This document shows, piece by piece, positions 16,639-25,158 of a stretch of DNA of 51,720 nucleotides (positions are counted from its first letter, which is position 1; each line of letters begins with the position of its first letter). The notes beneath the pieces were generated by a model, which ran no database searches, was not told the origin of the DNA, and saw nothing but the letters and a program-made list of their open reading frames with translations. The stretch is taken from NCBI GenBank assembly GCA_015231615.1, contig JADGBE010000023.1:1-51720 (forward strand). Direction: 5' to 3'. Source of the stretch: Desulfamplus sp. (GTDB lineage Bacteria > Desulfobacterota > Desulfobacteria > Desulfobacterales > Desulfobacteraceae). The position numbers and the translations under genes are program-made.

Positions 16639-17391
16639 ATGAAATCACCTTTGATTGAATTTATAGATGTTAAAAAAAGTTTTGGAAGCAACCACGTTAT
16701 GCAAGGGGTAAATCTCTCCATATATGAAGATGAAACAACTGTTGTCATTGGCAAAAGTGGTTCAGGGAAAAGTGTGCTTTTAAAGCATATTATAGGGCTT
16801 ATGCACCATGACTCAGGAAAGGTGCTATTTAAAGGAGAAGAAATATCTTCTATGCCCCGCAAAAAAAGAGAAGAGTTTAAACTCAATTTCAGCTACATGT
16901 TTCAGGAAAATGCTCTATTTGACTCCATGAATATTTATGAAAATATCGCTTTGCCTTTAACTGAAACTTCGCGTTTCTCCAAGCAAGAGATAAGAAAAAA
17001 AGTTGAGATGAGAATGGAGCAGCTTGAAATTCAAGGGACATCAAACAAATATCCAGCCCAACTTTCAGGAGGTATGAAAAAAAGGGTTGCCCTTGCAAGA
17101 GCTTTAATAACTGAACCATCAATTGTTCTTTTTGATGAACCAACAACTGGGCTTGATCCTGTAAGAAAAAATGGTGTTCACGCAATGATTAAGTCATATC
17201 AGCAGATGTTTGGATTTACAGCGGTGATTGTAAGCCATGAGATACCAGATATATTTCAGATAGCTCAAAGAGTTGCTATGATTGAAAAAGGAAAAATAAT
17301 ATTTCAAGGTTCTGCTGAGGAAATAATGAAATCTGATTTAAATGAAGTAAGCAACTTTATTAATGGCATCGGAGATTTTATGGAGTATTGA
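16639..17391 (+). CDS. mlaF: MlaF family ABC transporter ATPase
   Basis: The ATPase that powers the Mla lipid transporter. Walker A is GKSGSGKS (near residue 39), the ABC signature is LSGGMKKRVALARAL, and Walker B is SIVLFDEPTTGLDP, with the switch histidine in VIVSHEIPD. Length 250 aa is normal. It starts 10 bases after mlaE and is followed after 105 bases by mlaD. Confidence 0.94.
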   Translation: MKSPLIEFIDVKKSFGSNHVMQGVNLSIYEDETTVVIGKSGSGKSVLLKHIIGLMHHDSGKVLFKGEEISSMPRKKREEFKLNFSYMFQENALFDSMNIYENIALPLTETSRFSKQEIRKKVEMRMEQLEIQGTSNKYPAQLSGGMKKRVALARALITEPSIVLFDEPTTGLDPVRKNGVHAMIKSYQQMFGFTAVIVSHEIPDIFQIAQRVAMIEKGKIIFQGSAEEIMKSDLNEVSNFINGIGDFMEY

Positions 17392-17496
17392 TTCTAAAAT
17401 ATTGAAAGATAGAAGTGCTATTACCCTTAACTTTGTAGAGGGTTTAATGGTTGCTAATACTCAAAATACAACTTAAAACATTTAGGAAAAAATAAT

Positions 17497-17955
17497 ATGA
17501 AAAAAGGAATGGTTGAGTTTTATGTTGGAATTTTTATGATTATTGGTATTGTATGTTCTTCCTACCTTATTATTGAACTTGGTGGTGTAAGAGTTATAAA
17601 TACTAATGATTACAGGCTTTATGCCTATTTTAGCTCTGTTGCTGGTTTAAAAAAAGGGGCTGGCGTTGAGATGGCAGGGGTCGAAATTGGCAATGTTGTT
17701 TCAATAACATTGGATACAGAAAAATTACTCGCAAAAGTTGAACTTGGAATCCATGAAAATATCAAATTAGCTGAAGATGTAATGGCATCAGTTAAAACTT
17801 CAGGAGTTATCGGAGATAGATATATTAATCTTTCCCCTGGAGGCTCTGAAACTATGCTTGAATCAGGCGAGACCATTTTTAATACTGAATCTGCTATTGA
17901 TATTGAATCGTTAGTAAGTAAATATATTTTTGAGAAAGAGGAGAAAAAAAAATGA
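17497..17955 (+). CDS. mlaD: MlaD family MCE-domain protein
   Basis: A 152-aa protein with one N-terminal membrane helix (about residues 7-27, VGIFMIIGIVCSSYLIIEL) and one MCE domain (about 38-120, with VAGLKKGAGVEMAGVEIG and VIGDRYINLSPG). MlaD forms the hexameric ring that carries phospholipids from the MlaE permease into the periplasm. Its stop codon overlaps the start of mlaC by four bases (ATGA), so translation is probably coupled. Confidence 0.93.
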   Translation: MKKGMVEFYVGIFMIIGIVCSSYLIIELGGVRVINTNDYRLYAYFSSVAGLKKGAGVEMAGVEIGNVVSITLDTEKLLAKVELGIHENIKLAEDVMASVKTSGVIGDRYINLSPGGSETMLESGETIFNTESAIDIESLVSKYIFEKEEKKK

Positions 17956-18596
17956 ATAAGGTATCAAAAAACAACTCTCTATTAACTGCTTTTAGTATTA
18001 TCTCAATAGCGATAACTCTATTGTGCCCTTCAATTATCATATCAGCAGATTTAGTACCAGAAATTGAGTTGAGAAATGGAGTAAATGCAATTGTAGAGAC
18101 ACTAAATGATCCAGCACTTGCGGGAGTAGAGCAAAAAGAGGCAAAAAAGGAGGCCGTGTTTAGTAAAGCTGAGTCAATTTTTGATTTTAATGAGTTTTCT
18201 AAAGGGGCACTTGGAACTAATTTGCAACGCTTTTCAAAGAGCCAACAGACCGAATTTTCTAAATATTTTGCACGCCTGATTGCAGATACATATCTTGCAA
18301 AGATTGATGATGAAAATTTTAAGGATTTAAAAATTACTTACCTAAAAACCGATATGCTTGATTCTACAAAATCTGGTATTGAACGAGCTGACATTCAATC
18401 AGAAGTATTTCATAATAAAATCACTACTCCTGTACATTATAGAATGATGAAGAAAAAAGGGGAAAAATGGAAAATCTATGATGTAAAGATAGAGGGTGTA
18501 AGTTTAGTTGGCAATTATAGAGAACAATACAGAACAAGATTTAATGACTCTCCTGATAAAATTATTAAGGAGATTAGGGAGAAAATTGAGAAATGA
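17952..18596 (+). CDS. mlaC: MlaC family periplasmic phospholipid-binding protein
   Basis: A 214-aa exported protein. A signal peptide covers about residues 1-30 (TAFSIISIAITLLCPSIIIS). The mature part has the family features: a helix with EAKKEAVFSKAESIFDFNEF, then LGTNLQRFSKSQQTEFSKYF, and GEKWKIYDVKIEGVSLVGNY near the end. MlaC ferries phospholipids between MlaD and MlaA across the periplasm. It overlaps mlaD and mlaA by four bases each. Confidence 0.92.
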   Translation: MNKVSKNNSLLTAFSIISIAITLLCPSIIISADLVPEIELRNGVNAIVETLNDPALAGVEQKEAKKEAVFSKAESIFDFNEFSKGALGTNLQRFSKSQQTEFSKYFARLIADTYLAKIDDENFKDLKITYLKTDMLDSTKSGIERADIQSEVFHNKITTPVHYRMMKKKGEKWKIYDVKIEGVSLVGNYREQYRTRFNDSPDKIIKEIREKIEK

Positions 18597-19369
18597 TCTC
18601 ACAAGGTAACAGTAATCTAATGAGATATTTAAAACAGAGATTAGCTATACATTGGCTTTTTATTTCGTTCGTTTTGATTACAATATTTTGCACAAGCTCT
18701 TTTGCTGGCAATGAATCTTTAGATGATGAACTTTATGGAGATGAGTATGTAAAATCAGACGCACAATCTGTATCTGATCCGCTATATTGGTTTAATTATG
18801 CAATGTTCTCATTTAACGATAAACTATATTTTTGGGTATTAAAACCAGTTGCCCAAGGTTATAAATTTATAACACCTACTAAACTTAGAAATGGTCTGAA
18901 AAACTTTTTTCACAACACTCTTTTTCCTGTTAGGTTTGTTAATAATATTTTGCAAGGAAAAGGAGAACAAGCTCTTTTGGAAGCTCAAAGTTTTGTAATC
19001 AATACAGTTGGAGGGGGATTAGGATTTGCAACACCTTCGGATTATATATTTGGAATCAAAAGTTATGAAGAAGATATGGGGCAGACATTAGGACAATACT
19101 CTTTAAAAGAGGGGTTTTATCTGGTTCTTCCGTTAATAGGACCATCAACATTGAGAGATACAGTTGGATTTGCTGGAGATTTTTTTCTATCACCTACAAG
19201 CTATATTGAATCAACAGAGCTTGCTGCAGGAGTCGGAGCTTTAGAGCAGGTTAATGGGGTCTCTTTTAGAATTGGAGATTACGAATCACTTAAAAAAGCT
19301 GCTTTAGACCCTTATGTTGCACTAAAAGATGCTTATATACAAATGAGAAGAAAACGGGTTAGTGAGTAG
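18593..19369 (+). CDS. mlaA: MlaA/VacJ family outer-membrane lipid transport protein
   Basis: A 258-aa MlaA protein with SDPLYWFNYAMFSFNDKLY, then FHNTLFPVRFVNNILQGK, GGGLGFATPSDYIFG, DMGQTLGQYSLKEGFYLVLP and GPSTLRDTVG, all typical. MlaA sits in the outer membrane and passes phospholipids to MlaC. The N-terminal signal (about residues 16-38) lacks a good lipobox: the only cysteine is in TIFCTSSFAG, preceded by a bulky residue. It may therefore be cut by signal peptidase I instead. The start could also be the ATG ten codons in. It ends the mla operon and is convergent with the siroheme decarboxylase gene. Confidence 0.92.
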   Translation: MISQGNSNLMRYLKQRLAIHWLFISFVLITIFCTSSFAGNESLDDELYGDEYVKSDAQSVSDPLYWFNYAMFSFNDKLYFWVLKPVAQGYKFITPTKLRNGLKNFFHNTLFPVRFVNNILQGKGEQALLEAQSFVINTVGGGLGFATPSDYIFGIKSYEEDMGQTLGQYSLKEGFYLVLPLIGPSTLRDTVGFAGDFFLSPTSYIESTELAAGVGALEQVNGVSFRIGDYESLKKAALDPYVALKDAYIQMRRKRVSE

Positions 19370-19409
19370 CCTACTTATTATTCTATAAAAGAGAAGCAAA
19401 TAGATATTT

Positions 19410-19868
19410 TTATGTTACTTTAAAATTTGCACTGATTTTAAAGACATCTGTAGCTGGAAGGTTTAAAATATCATCGACTCCTGTTCTTTCTGATATTTCT
19501 TTAAGGTTTTTTTCGATAATATTCATAGATTCTGCTATAAACGTGAACCATATATTATATCTATGGCTTCTCATATAGTTATGGGTAACGCCAGAATATT
19601 TATTAACTACGGTTGTAAATAGTTCCAACTTCTCATCAGGAACTGATGCTGCACAGAGTGTGCTGAAAAAACCAAGTTTGTATGGTCCAAAGTTTCCCCC
19701 AATACGCCTTATAATCCCGTCACTTTTCATTTTTATAAGCCTTTCAAGTAACTCATCTTCAGAAATACCAAGCTCTTGAGATATTAATTTGTATGGGTTA
19801 GGATCAATAGGGAAAGAGGTCTGTATCCTATTAAGGATGTTCTTATCGGTATCATCAATTTGAGTCAT
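19410..19868 (-). CDS. ahbA: Siroheme decarboxylase subunit, AhbA-like (Lrp/AsnC fold)
   Basis: A 152-aa Lrp-like protein: winged helix (DDTDKNILNRIQ, then ISQELGISEDELLERL, GIIRRIGGNFGPYKLGF) followed by an AsnC-type beta-alpha domain with VTHNYMRSHRYNIWFTF. This set identifies siroheme decarboxylase, which removes two carboxyl groups from siroheme on the alternative heme pathway of sulfate reducers and archaea. YNIWFT favours AhbA over AhbB; the partner gene is not in the window. I placed the start at 19868 because TAGGAGAT lies 6 bases upstream; the frame extends 20 codons further. It fits the dsrC and siroheme-dependent sulfite reduction context. Confidence 0.85.
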   Translation of the reverse strand: MTQIDDTDKNILNRIQTSFPIDPNPYKLISQELGISEDELLERLIKMKSDGIIRRIGGNFGPYKLGFFSTLCAASVPDEKLELFTTVVNKYSGVTHNYMRSHRYNIWFTFIAESMNIIEKNLKEISERTGVDDILNLPATDVFKISANFKVT

Positions 19869-20114
19869 AACATTATCTCCTAAAAGAATATCTCTTCTTC
19901 CATAAAAATCGGATATCTTGCCCCTCAAATATTTAGAGGCTAAAAAGCCATGGGTAAAACAATATTTTATTCATACCGTTTATTTTTTTCTAGTTGAAGA
20001 ATAAAGTCAAGAGTATATTTTATTGCGTAGTGATTAAATGTGATGTGATGCAAGATGATTTTTTTATGCCAATAAAAAGTGGGGAGGTGGGTTTATTTCT
20101 CATTGATTTTATTA

Positions 20115-20189
20115 TGGAGGCGGCTTCCAGATTTGAACTGGAGAATAACGGCTTTGCAGGCCGTCGCCTTACCGCTTGGCCAAGCCGCC
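20115..20189 (-). tRNA. tRNA-Cys (GCA)
   Basis: The complement folds as a full cloverleaf. The acceptor is GGCGGCT/AGCCGCC, the D stem GCC/GGC, the anticodon stem ACGGC/GCCGT with loop CTGCAAA, and the T stem TCCAG/CTGGA with TTCAAAT. The 3' CCA is encoded (20115-20117). Confidence 0.96.
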
Positions 20190-20200
20190 TTTTTAGTATC

Positions 20201-20275
20201 TGGAGCGGGAAACGGGATTTGAACCCGCGACTTCGACCTTGGCAAGGTCGCACTCTACCACTGAGTTACTCCCGC
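20201..20275 (-). tRNA. tRNA-Gly (GCC)
   Basis: The complement folds as a cloverleaf. The acceptor is GCGGGAG/TTCCCGC, the D stem ACTC/GAGT, the anticodon stem CGACC/GGTCG with loop TTGCCAA, and the T stem GCGGG/CCCGT with TTCAAAT. CCA is encoded (20201-20203). It is transcribed ahead of tRNA-Cys with an 11-base spacer. Confidence 0.96.
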
Positions 20276-20445
20276 TCAGAAAAGTCTCTAATAAATATAC
20301 CTATCTCACTATTTTGTCAACAATTAATATTAAGGATCAAGGCAATTAACCACTTGAAAATACTGCCACCCTAACTTGGCAGGGGTGTTAGATTGCTAAC
20401 TAAAATACTATGTAACCCTTCCCCCTAACTTGGTTATGTTGGCCA

Positions 20446-20958
20446 CTATTGCTTATTTCGTTCAAGTAGGTTTATCTCTTCTGATGTAAGAACCTTATCA
20501 ATATCAAGAAGGATTTTAACTCCTCCTTCTAATTTTGCCATTCCAAGAATATATTCAGAATCAAGACTTGTTCCAAATGAAGGAGAATCTTCAATATTTT
20601 CTCCCTTTATATTTAAAACTTCAGAAACAGAATCTACAACTATTCCAATAACCATCTCACCATAACTGGCTGTTATTTCAACAACAATAATGCAAGTTCT
20701 CTCTGTATATTCACTCTCTGGTATTGAAAAACGAAGCCTTAAATCAATTACAGGAATAACCTTGCCTCTAAGATTTATAACGCCTTTAACAAAATTTGGA
20801 GTTCTTGGCACAGATGTAATTGGCATCATTCCAATAATCTCTTTTACCTGCAATATCCCTATTCCATATTCCTCACCAGCTAAAGAAAAAGTAAGATATT
20901 TTCCCTCTCTATCATTTGAACTAATGTTTAATTTCTCTTTTTCTAATCTTTTTTCCAT
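20446..20958 (-). CDS. cheW: CheW-like chemotaxis coupling protein
   Basis: A 170-aa protein with one CheW domain (about 23-160): YLTFSLAGEEYGIGILQVKE, then ITSVPRTPNFVKGVINLRGK, VIPVIDLRLRF, and VDSVSEVLNIKGENIEDSP. CheW couples chemoreceptors to the CheA histidine kinase at the inner membrane. AGGGGA supports the start. It stands alone here, downstream of the acidic repeat protein on the same strand, so it could serve a distant receptor array or a chemotaxis-like regulatory pathway. Confidence 0.93.
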   Translation of the reverse strand: MEKRLEKEKLNISSNDREGKYLTFSLAGEEYGIGILQVKEIIGMMPITSVPRTPNFVKGVINLRGKVIPVIDLRLRFSIPESEYTERTCIIVVEITASYGEMVIGIVVDSVSEVLNIKGENIEDSPSFGTSLDSEYILGMAKLEGGVKILLDIDKVLTSEEINLLERNKQ

Positions 20959-21048
20959 TTATTTTTCCCCTAAATTTCTATTGTTGTTGTTATATTTTTA
21001 TTATTTATAATTTTTTAAAAGTCTGCATCTTGCTGAATTAAAGTTGCC

Positions 21049-22713
21049 CTATTTCTTAGCAGCCTCTATAAATGTATATATTTTAGCAATCATCTTGGTT
21101 GTCCATCTACTCTTACCTGATAGAGGTTTTATCTCTTCGTTGTTCAAAATTTCAGTAGTCTGCTCTACAGTATGTCCATCTTTTCTTAGTTTTATAATAA
21201 TATTGATAACTTCAGCTTTATATTGTTCAAAATTATTCTCAATTGATGCTTTGGGCTTCTCAATTTTTGGTTTTAATGGCTCTTCTTTTTCAGATTCAAG
21301 TAGAGCAGAAAGATCGTTCATAATATCATCTTGTTTATCATCTACAATTAGCGACATGAGATCATCAACATCGCTGTCTAAAACAGCGGGTCTAAGACTG
21401 CCAACATCTTCATCAATAAGAGTTGATAGATCGTCCATAATGTCGTTTTCTTTAAAATTATTATTCAAAACAACATCATTAGGTGAGCTATGTGGGTCAT
21501 CATCAATTAGCGACATAAGATCATCAACATCACTATCAAGTATCTCTGGCTTTACATCATTTTGAAGCTCATCTTCAATGAGTGTGGATAGGTCGTCTAT
21601 CTCATTGTCTTTATAATCTCCTTCATCTTCAATGAGTGCGGATAGGTCGTCTATCTCATTATCTTTATAATCTCCTTCATCTTCAATAAGGGCGGATAGG
21701 TCGTCTATCTCATTATCTTTATAATCTCCTTCATCCTCAATAAGGGCGGATAGGTCGTCTATCTCATTATCTTTATAATCTCCTTCATCCTCAATGAGTG
21801 TGGATAGGTCGTCTATCTCATTATCTTTATAATCTCCTTCATCTTCAATGAGGGCAGATAGGTTGTCTATCTCATTATCTTTATAATCTCCTTCATCTTC
21901 AATGAGTGCAGATAGGTCGTCTAATTCATTATTTAGGGTGTCTTCGTGATCGTTAGTAATATAAGGTGAATTGGGAATCTCTTCGTCTTGAACTTGAAGC
22001 GTGTTAGGCATTTGTTCGGAAGCACTTTTAGTAGTAGATTGTGATTCAGAGAAGATATTGCCAAGAGGTAAAGATTTAAGTAAATCTGCTGATATGTTTT
22101 TAATTGCATCTGCAAGGTTATTCATTGCATTGGCTTTATGTTGCTCTGCGTCAGAACGCTTTGCAAGGGCGTAAGCTTTCTGCTGTTCTGCTTCTGCTCG
22201 TATCTTTTCAGCTTCGGCTTTCTGTATTTCAGCCTGAGCTTTTTTCTCTTCAGCTTCGGCTTTACGTTCTTCAGCGGCTGCTTTCCTCTCCTGGGCAGCT
22301 ACAATCCTCTCTTGTTGGTTATAAAATTTCTCAAAAAGAGCAGAAATTAACTGTATGCTATCATTTACCCGTAATGGCTGACTCATTGAACTTGAAGAAT
22401 CTGAAACATCTTGTATAACAGATTGAAGTGAAGGGATAAAAGAGTTTAATGAAGGTGAGAGAGTCTGACTTTGTTCGCTTTTAGCCTTATCATCAAGAGC
22501 ATCATCAATCTCTGTTGGAAGCATACCTGAGTTAATCTTTTCTGAGATAAATTTCAAAGTATGCAAAGACTCTGATTGATATAATTTCTCTCCATCTTTC
22601 TCAATATATGGCAGCCATTTATTAAATCTGTTTAACAAGAACCTGACAGTTGCACTGCCAATATTTAGTTCTTTTGCCAACATTGATCGAGTCATTAAAT
22701 TATTTGCAAACAT
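21049..22713 (-). CDS. HTH / coiled-coil / acidic tandem-repeat protein, unknown function
   Basis: About 554 aa from the start with the best ribosome binding site (AAGGGA before 22713); in-frame starts exist up to 22755. The N-terminus (SMLAKELNIGSATVRFLLNRF) resembles a MerR-type helix-turn-helix. Ala/Glu/Lys heptads around residues 145-205 (AEERKAEAEEKKAQAEIQKA) predict a long coiled coil. Then come seven 18-residue repeats of the form DNEIDDLSALIEDEGDYK, followed by four looser DDLxxLIDD copies. The C-terminal 55 residues (RKDGHTVEQTTEILNNEEI, SRWTTKMIAKIY) resemble a recombinase-type helix-turn-helix. It is divergent from prkA. A DNA-binding scaffold is an inference. Confidence 0.7.
   Translation of the reverse strand: MFANNLMTRSMLAKELNIGSATVRFLLNRFNKWLPYIEKDGEKLYQSESLHTLKFISEKINSGMLPTEIDDALDDKAKSEQSQTLSPSLNSFIPSLQSVIQDVSDSSSSMSQPLRVNDSIQLISALFEKFYNQQERIVAAQERKAAAEERKAEAEEKKAQAEIQKAEAEKIRAEAEQQKAYALAKRSDAEQHKANAMNNLADAIKNISADLLKSLPLGNIFSESQSTTKSASEQMPNTLQVQDEEIPNSPYITNDHEDTLNNELDDLSALIEDEGDYKDNEIDNLSALIEDEGDYKDNEIDDLSTLIEDEGDYKDNEIDDLSALIEDEGDYKDNEIDDLSALIEDEGDYKDNEIDDLSALIEDEGDYKDNEIDDLSTLIEDELQNDVKPEILDSDVDDLMSLIDDDPHSSPNDVVLNNNFKENDIMDDLSTLIDEDVGSLRPAVLDSDVDDLMSLIVDDKQDDIMNDLSALLESEKEEPLKPKIEKPKASIENNFEQYKAEVINIIIKLRKDGHTVEQTTEILNNEEIKPLSGKSRWTTKMIAKIYTFIEAAKK
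21570..21945 (-). repeat. 54-bp tandem repeats coding for an acidic 18-aa unit
   Basis: Seven copies of a 54-bp unit lie head to tail inside the acidic repeat gene. The reading strand of the unit codes DNEIDDLS(A/T)LIEDEGDYK. Copies differ by only a few bases, mainly A/T choices at one codon and silent changes, which points to recent expansion or conversion. Confidence 0.9.
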
Positions 22714-22812
22714 TTTTATCCCTTGATGTTTATTTGTTGACGAATTATTCATCAACTCATATCAAAAAGCATAAATACAGTCAAAACTTCTGGAAAATAA
22801 TTTTTTATCCGT

Positions 22813-22841
22813 TTGACACTGTAATATGTGGTTGATATAGA
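22813..22841 (+). promoter_or_regulatory. Sigma-70-like promoter for the prkA module
   Basis: TTGACA at 22813-22818 and TATAGA at 22836-22841 are separated by 17 bases. The predicted transcript has a leader of about 120 bases before the prkA start at 22970. A small GCATC/GATGC hairpin (22946-22958) lies just before the ribosome binding site. Confidence 0.6.
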
Positions 22842-22969
22842 TAACTAAATTATAAAAATATAGTCAAAAAATAGTAATAACCCTAAAATCATACTTTTAT
22901 TTTAAATAAATATAACGCTAAGATATATAATAACAACAAATAGTAGCATCTTTGATGCAAGGAGGACAA

Positions 22970-25033
22970 ATGGGTGAAAATCACGATCCAAAATCGCTTC
23001 TAAACCATATTGATTCTGTGAAAAAAGGCAAAAGAACCTTTGAAGATGCTTTTCAGGGTGTTGCAAGAATGATCCTTGAATCAGGCGTTGAGAAGATCAA
23101 TGTCAAAGGCAGGACTACATACCAATTTGGTCTGTTTAGTAAAGGAAAAAAGCACCTTGTTGGCATGTATGATGAGATAAACAGCTTTGTCTCTTTTGTT
23201 AAAGATGCTTCAGAAGGTGGCTCATCAAGAGAGATGGCTTTTGTTCTTGTTGGTGAACCCGGAAATGGTAAAACCTTTTTTGTTGACTATCTTTGCGATG
23301 CCTACAGAAATTTTCTCTCAAGACAGGAGAATAGAAAATATAGTTTTAGGTTCAAGAAATTAGATGAACTTGAAGGATACGGCAAGATAAAGATTATTGA
23401 ATCTCAAACCTATGAAGACCCCATGATTCTTGCAATGAATATCATGGAGACTAAAGCTCAATCAAAGGAGTATTTAGCTAAACAGTTTAAATTTTCTGAA
23501 AAAGAGATTGATAGCCTTTTTGCCCTTTATCGTCCACTTGGGGCTTGTTCAGCGTATATTTGGAATCAAATAATAGAGTATTGCGAAAATGATATTGAAA
23601 AGATGCTATCATTTATTGAAATTACTCAAGTTCCTCTTACCGAAAGTCTTGGAACAATTACAGGCAAATATCCTGCAAAAGATAAAATTACATCATCTGC
23701 TGTTGATCTGCTGGGTGAAGAGTCGATTCAGAGGCTCTTGCACATTACCGATACCAATAATCCCTACCGTTTTGATTTGCGGCGTGGTGCTTTGGCAAGA
23801 GTTGCTGGCGGCGGTATCCATTTTAGCGATGAGATTTACAAAAACAAAAAAGACCTTGTGCAGGTCTATTTAGGAGTAATTCAAAATAGAACCATTGAGA
23901 TTGACGGATATAAGTGGCCCATTGACACATTGATTATTGCAACAAGTAATAACTCTGAGTTTAATACATTTTTGGCTGAAAAAGAGGAAGCACCAATTGT
24001 TGACCGTTGCCGTATATGTTATGTGGCACACAACACTGACTACAAACTCCAAAAAGAGCTAACAGGGTATGCTATTGGAAATGATGCAAAAAGCACAATT
24101 AACCGCGAAAAACTTCATCAAGACCCAAATTTGAATTATGCAGCATCAGTTGGTGTTGTTCTAACGCGACTCCCAAGGTCAGAGAAATTGACCGCAGTTG
24201 AAACAATGAAGCTCTCTGCTGGTGAAGTTGCTGGTGAAAAGAGCCTTAAAACACTTGGAGAGTTGATTGATACCCTTAATCAAGATACTGACATCACCAG
24301 AAGATTTGGACAAAAAGGTCTTGGTCAGAGAAATCTTGGAAGAGCAATCCAGTTGTTGCTTGAAAGTTCTGAAACCAATGAAGGCAACTGTATGTTTGCC
24401 CTTGATATTTTCAAGACTCTTGAAACAGTGGTTCTTGATTATGTTACTGATTCTGGTGATCGGGCAAAGTTTATGGAAGATTTAAAAACAGCCCGTGGAC
24501 TTTACCGTGAAAGAATTATGACTGAAATCTTTAACGCTTACATGGACGAACCTCTTGCAATCAAAAAAGATGTTATGAACTATGTTAATATGATTATTGG
24601 AATTGATGCAGAACATCTTGGGGCTGATATGATGTGGAAATATAAAGACCCACAATCAGGTGAACTAAAAGCTATGAAGATCGATGAACGATATATTAAA
24701 AATGTTGAAGATCGACTTGGGCTTAAGACTGAAGAGCAAAGATCGTCATTTAGAAATACTATCAGAAAGATATATGGGCAAAAACTATCTCTTGATCCAA
24801 ATTATGATTTTATGGACAATCTTGAGTTGGTCAAAGCAATCACTGATGTGAGGCTCAAATCTGACATTGCTGGTGCTGGAAGCCTTGTAGGTGCTCTTGC
24901 AAATCGCACAAACGAAGAGAACCAAAAACTCCATGATAGAATGATAAACACCATGATTAACAAACTTGGTTACTGCAACACCTGTGCTCAAAAGACCATA
25001 GAGTATTTCTGTAGTCAGGAAGATGATAAATAA
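22970..25033 (+). CDS. prkA: PrkA family serine protein kinase (AAA+ domain)
   Basis: A 687-aa PrkA-type protein. An AAA+ domain covers about residues 20-390, with Walker A GEPGNGKT at 95-102 and the sensor-like IIATSNNSEF. The C-terminal kinase-like PrkA region follows. PrkA homologues are stress, stationary-phase or starvation kinases that act with YeaH/DUF444 and SpoVR. The start at 22970 is supported by AAGGAGG 5 bases upstream; an ATG six codons earlier lacks one. A coupled small ORF and the DUF444 gene follow on the same strand. The SpoVR gene of the usual trio is not in the window. Confidence 0.92.
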   Translation: MGENHDPKSLLNHIDSVKKGKRTFEDAFQGVARMILESGVEKINVKGRTTYQFGLFSKGKKHLVGMYDEINSFVSFVKDASEGGSSREMAFVLVGEPGNGKTFFVDYLCDAYRNFLSRQENRKYSFRFKKLDELEGYGKIKIIESQTYEDPMILAMNIMETKAQSKEYLAKQFKFSEKEIDSLFALYRPLGACSAYIWNQIIEYCENDIEKMLSFIEITQVPLTESLGTITGKYPAKDKITSSAVDLLGEESIQRLLHITDTNNPYRFDLRRGALARVAGGGIHFSDEIYKNKKDLVQVYLGVIQNRTIEIDGYKWPIDTLIIATSNNSEFNTFLAEKEEAPIVDRCRICYVAHNTDYKLQKELTGYAIGNDAKSTINREKLHQDPNLNYAASVGVVLTRLPRSEKLTAVETMKLSAGEVAGEKSLKTLGELIDTLNQDTDITRRFGQKGLGQRNLGRAIQLLLESSETNEGNCMFALDIFKTLETVVLDYVTDSGDRAKFMEDLKTARGLYRERIMTEIFNAYMDEPLAIKKDVMNYVNMIIGIDAEHLGADMMWKYKDPQSGELKAMKIDERYIKNVEDRLGLKTEEQRSSFRNTIRKIYGQKLSLDPNYDFMDNLELVKAITDVRLKSDIAGAGSLVGALANRTNEENQKLHDRMINTMINKLGYCNTCAQKTIEYFCSQEDDK

Positions 25034-25068
25034 ATATATGGTCGCCCGAGTCAAATAGAGGACGAATA

Positions 25069-25158
25069 ATGAGAATCCGGTTCAGGGTGACCGTAGGGGT
25101 GAATCCTGTATTTGCCCCGAACTTGGAGAACCCGAGTGAGGAGGTTGATAAATCATGA
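25069..25158 (+). CDS. Possible 29-aa coupled small protein between prkA and DUF444
   Basis: ATG at 25069 is preceded by GAGGAC (25058-25063) at good spacing. The frame runs 29 codons and its TGA overlaps the ATG of the DUF444 gene (ATGA at 25155-25158). The peptide begins MRIRFRVTVGVNPVF and ends acidic (NPSEEVDKS). The sequence CCCGAGT occurs just before the ribosome binding sites of both this ORF (25045-25051) and DUF444 (25131-25137). It may be a real micropeptide, a translational coupler, or part of a structured leader: the stretch is more GC-rich than its surroundings and can pair GGTTC with GAACC. Confidence 0.45.
   Translation: MRIRFRVTVGVNPVFAPNLENPSEEVDKS

Noticed and set aside
20369..20433. 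Regulatory direct repeat CCCTAACTTGG (20369-20379 and 20423-20433)
   Set aside because: Two 11-base copies between tRNA-Gly and cheW are too little to support a function.
21044..21565. 173-codon Ser-rich plus-strand ORF
   Set aside because: It is the complement of the acidic repeat coding region; the Ser-rich composition comes from reverse complement of Asp/Leu codons.
21570..21945. CRISPR-like or minisatellite repeat as a non-coding element
   Set aside because: The 54-bp period is in frame and codes a conserved 18-residue unit within a long ORF; there are no spacers.
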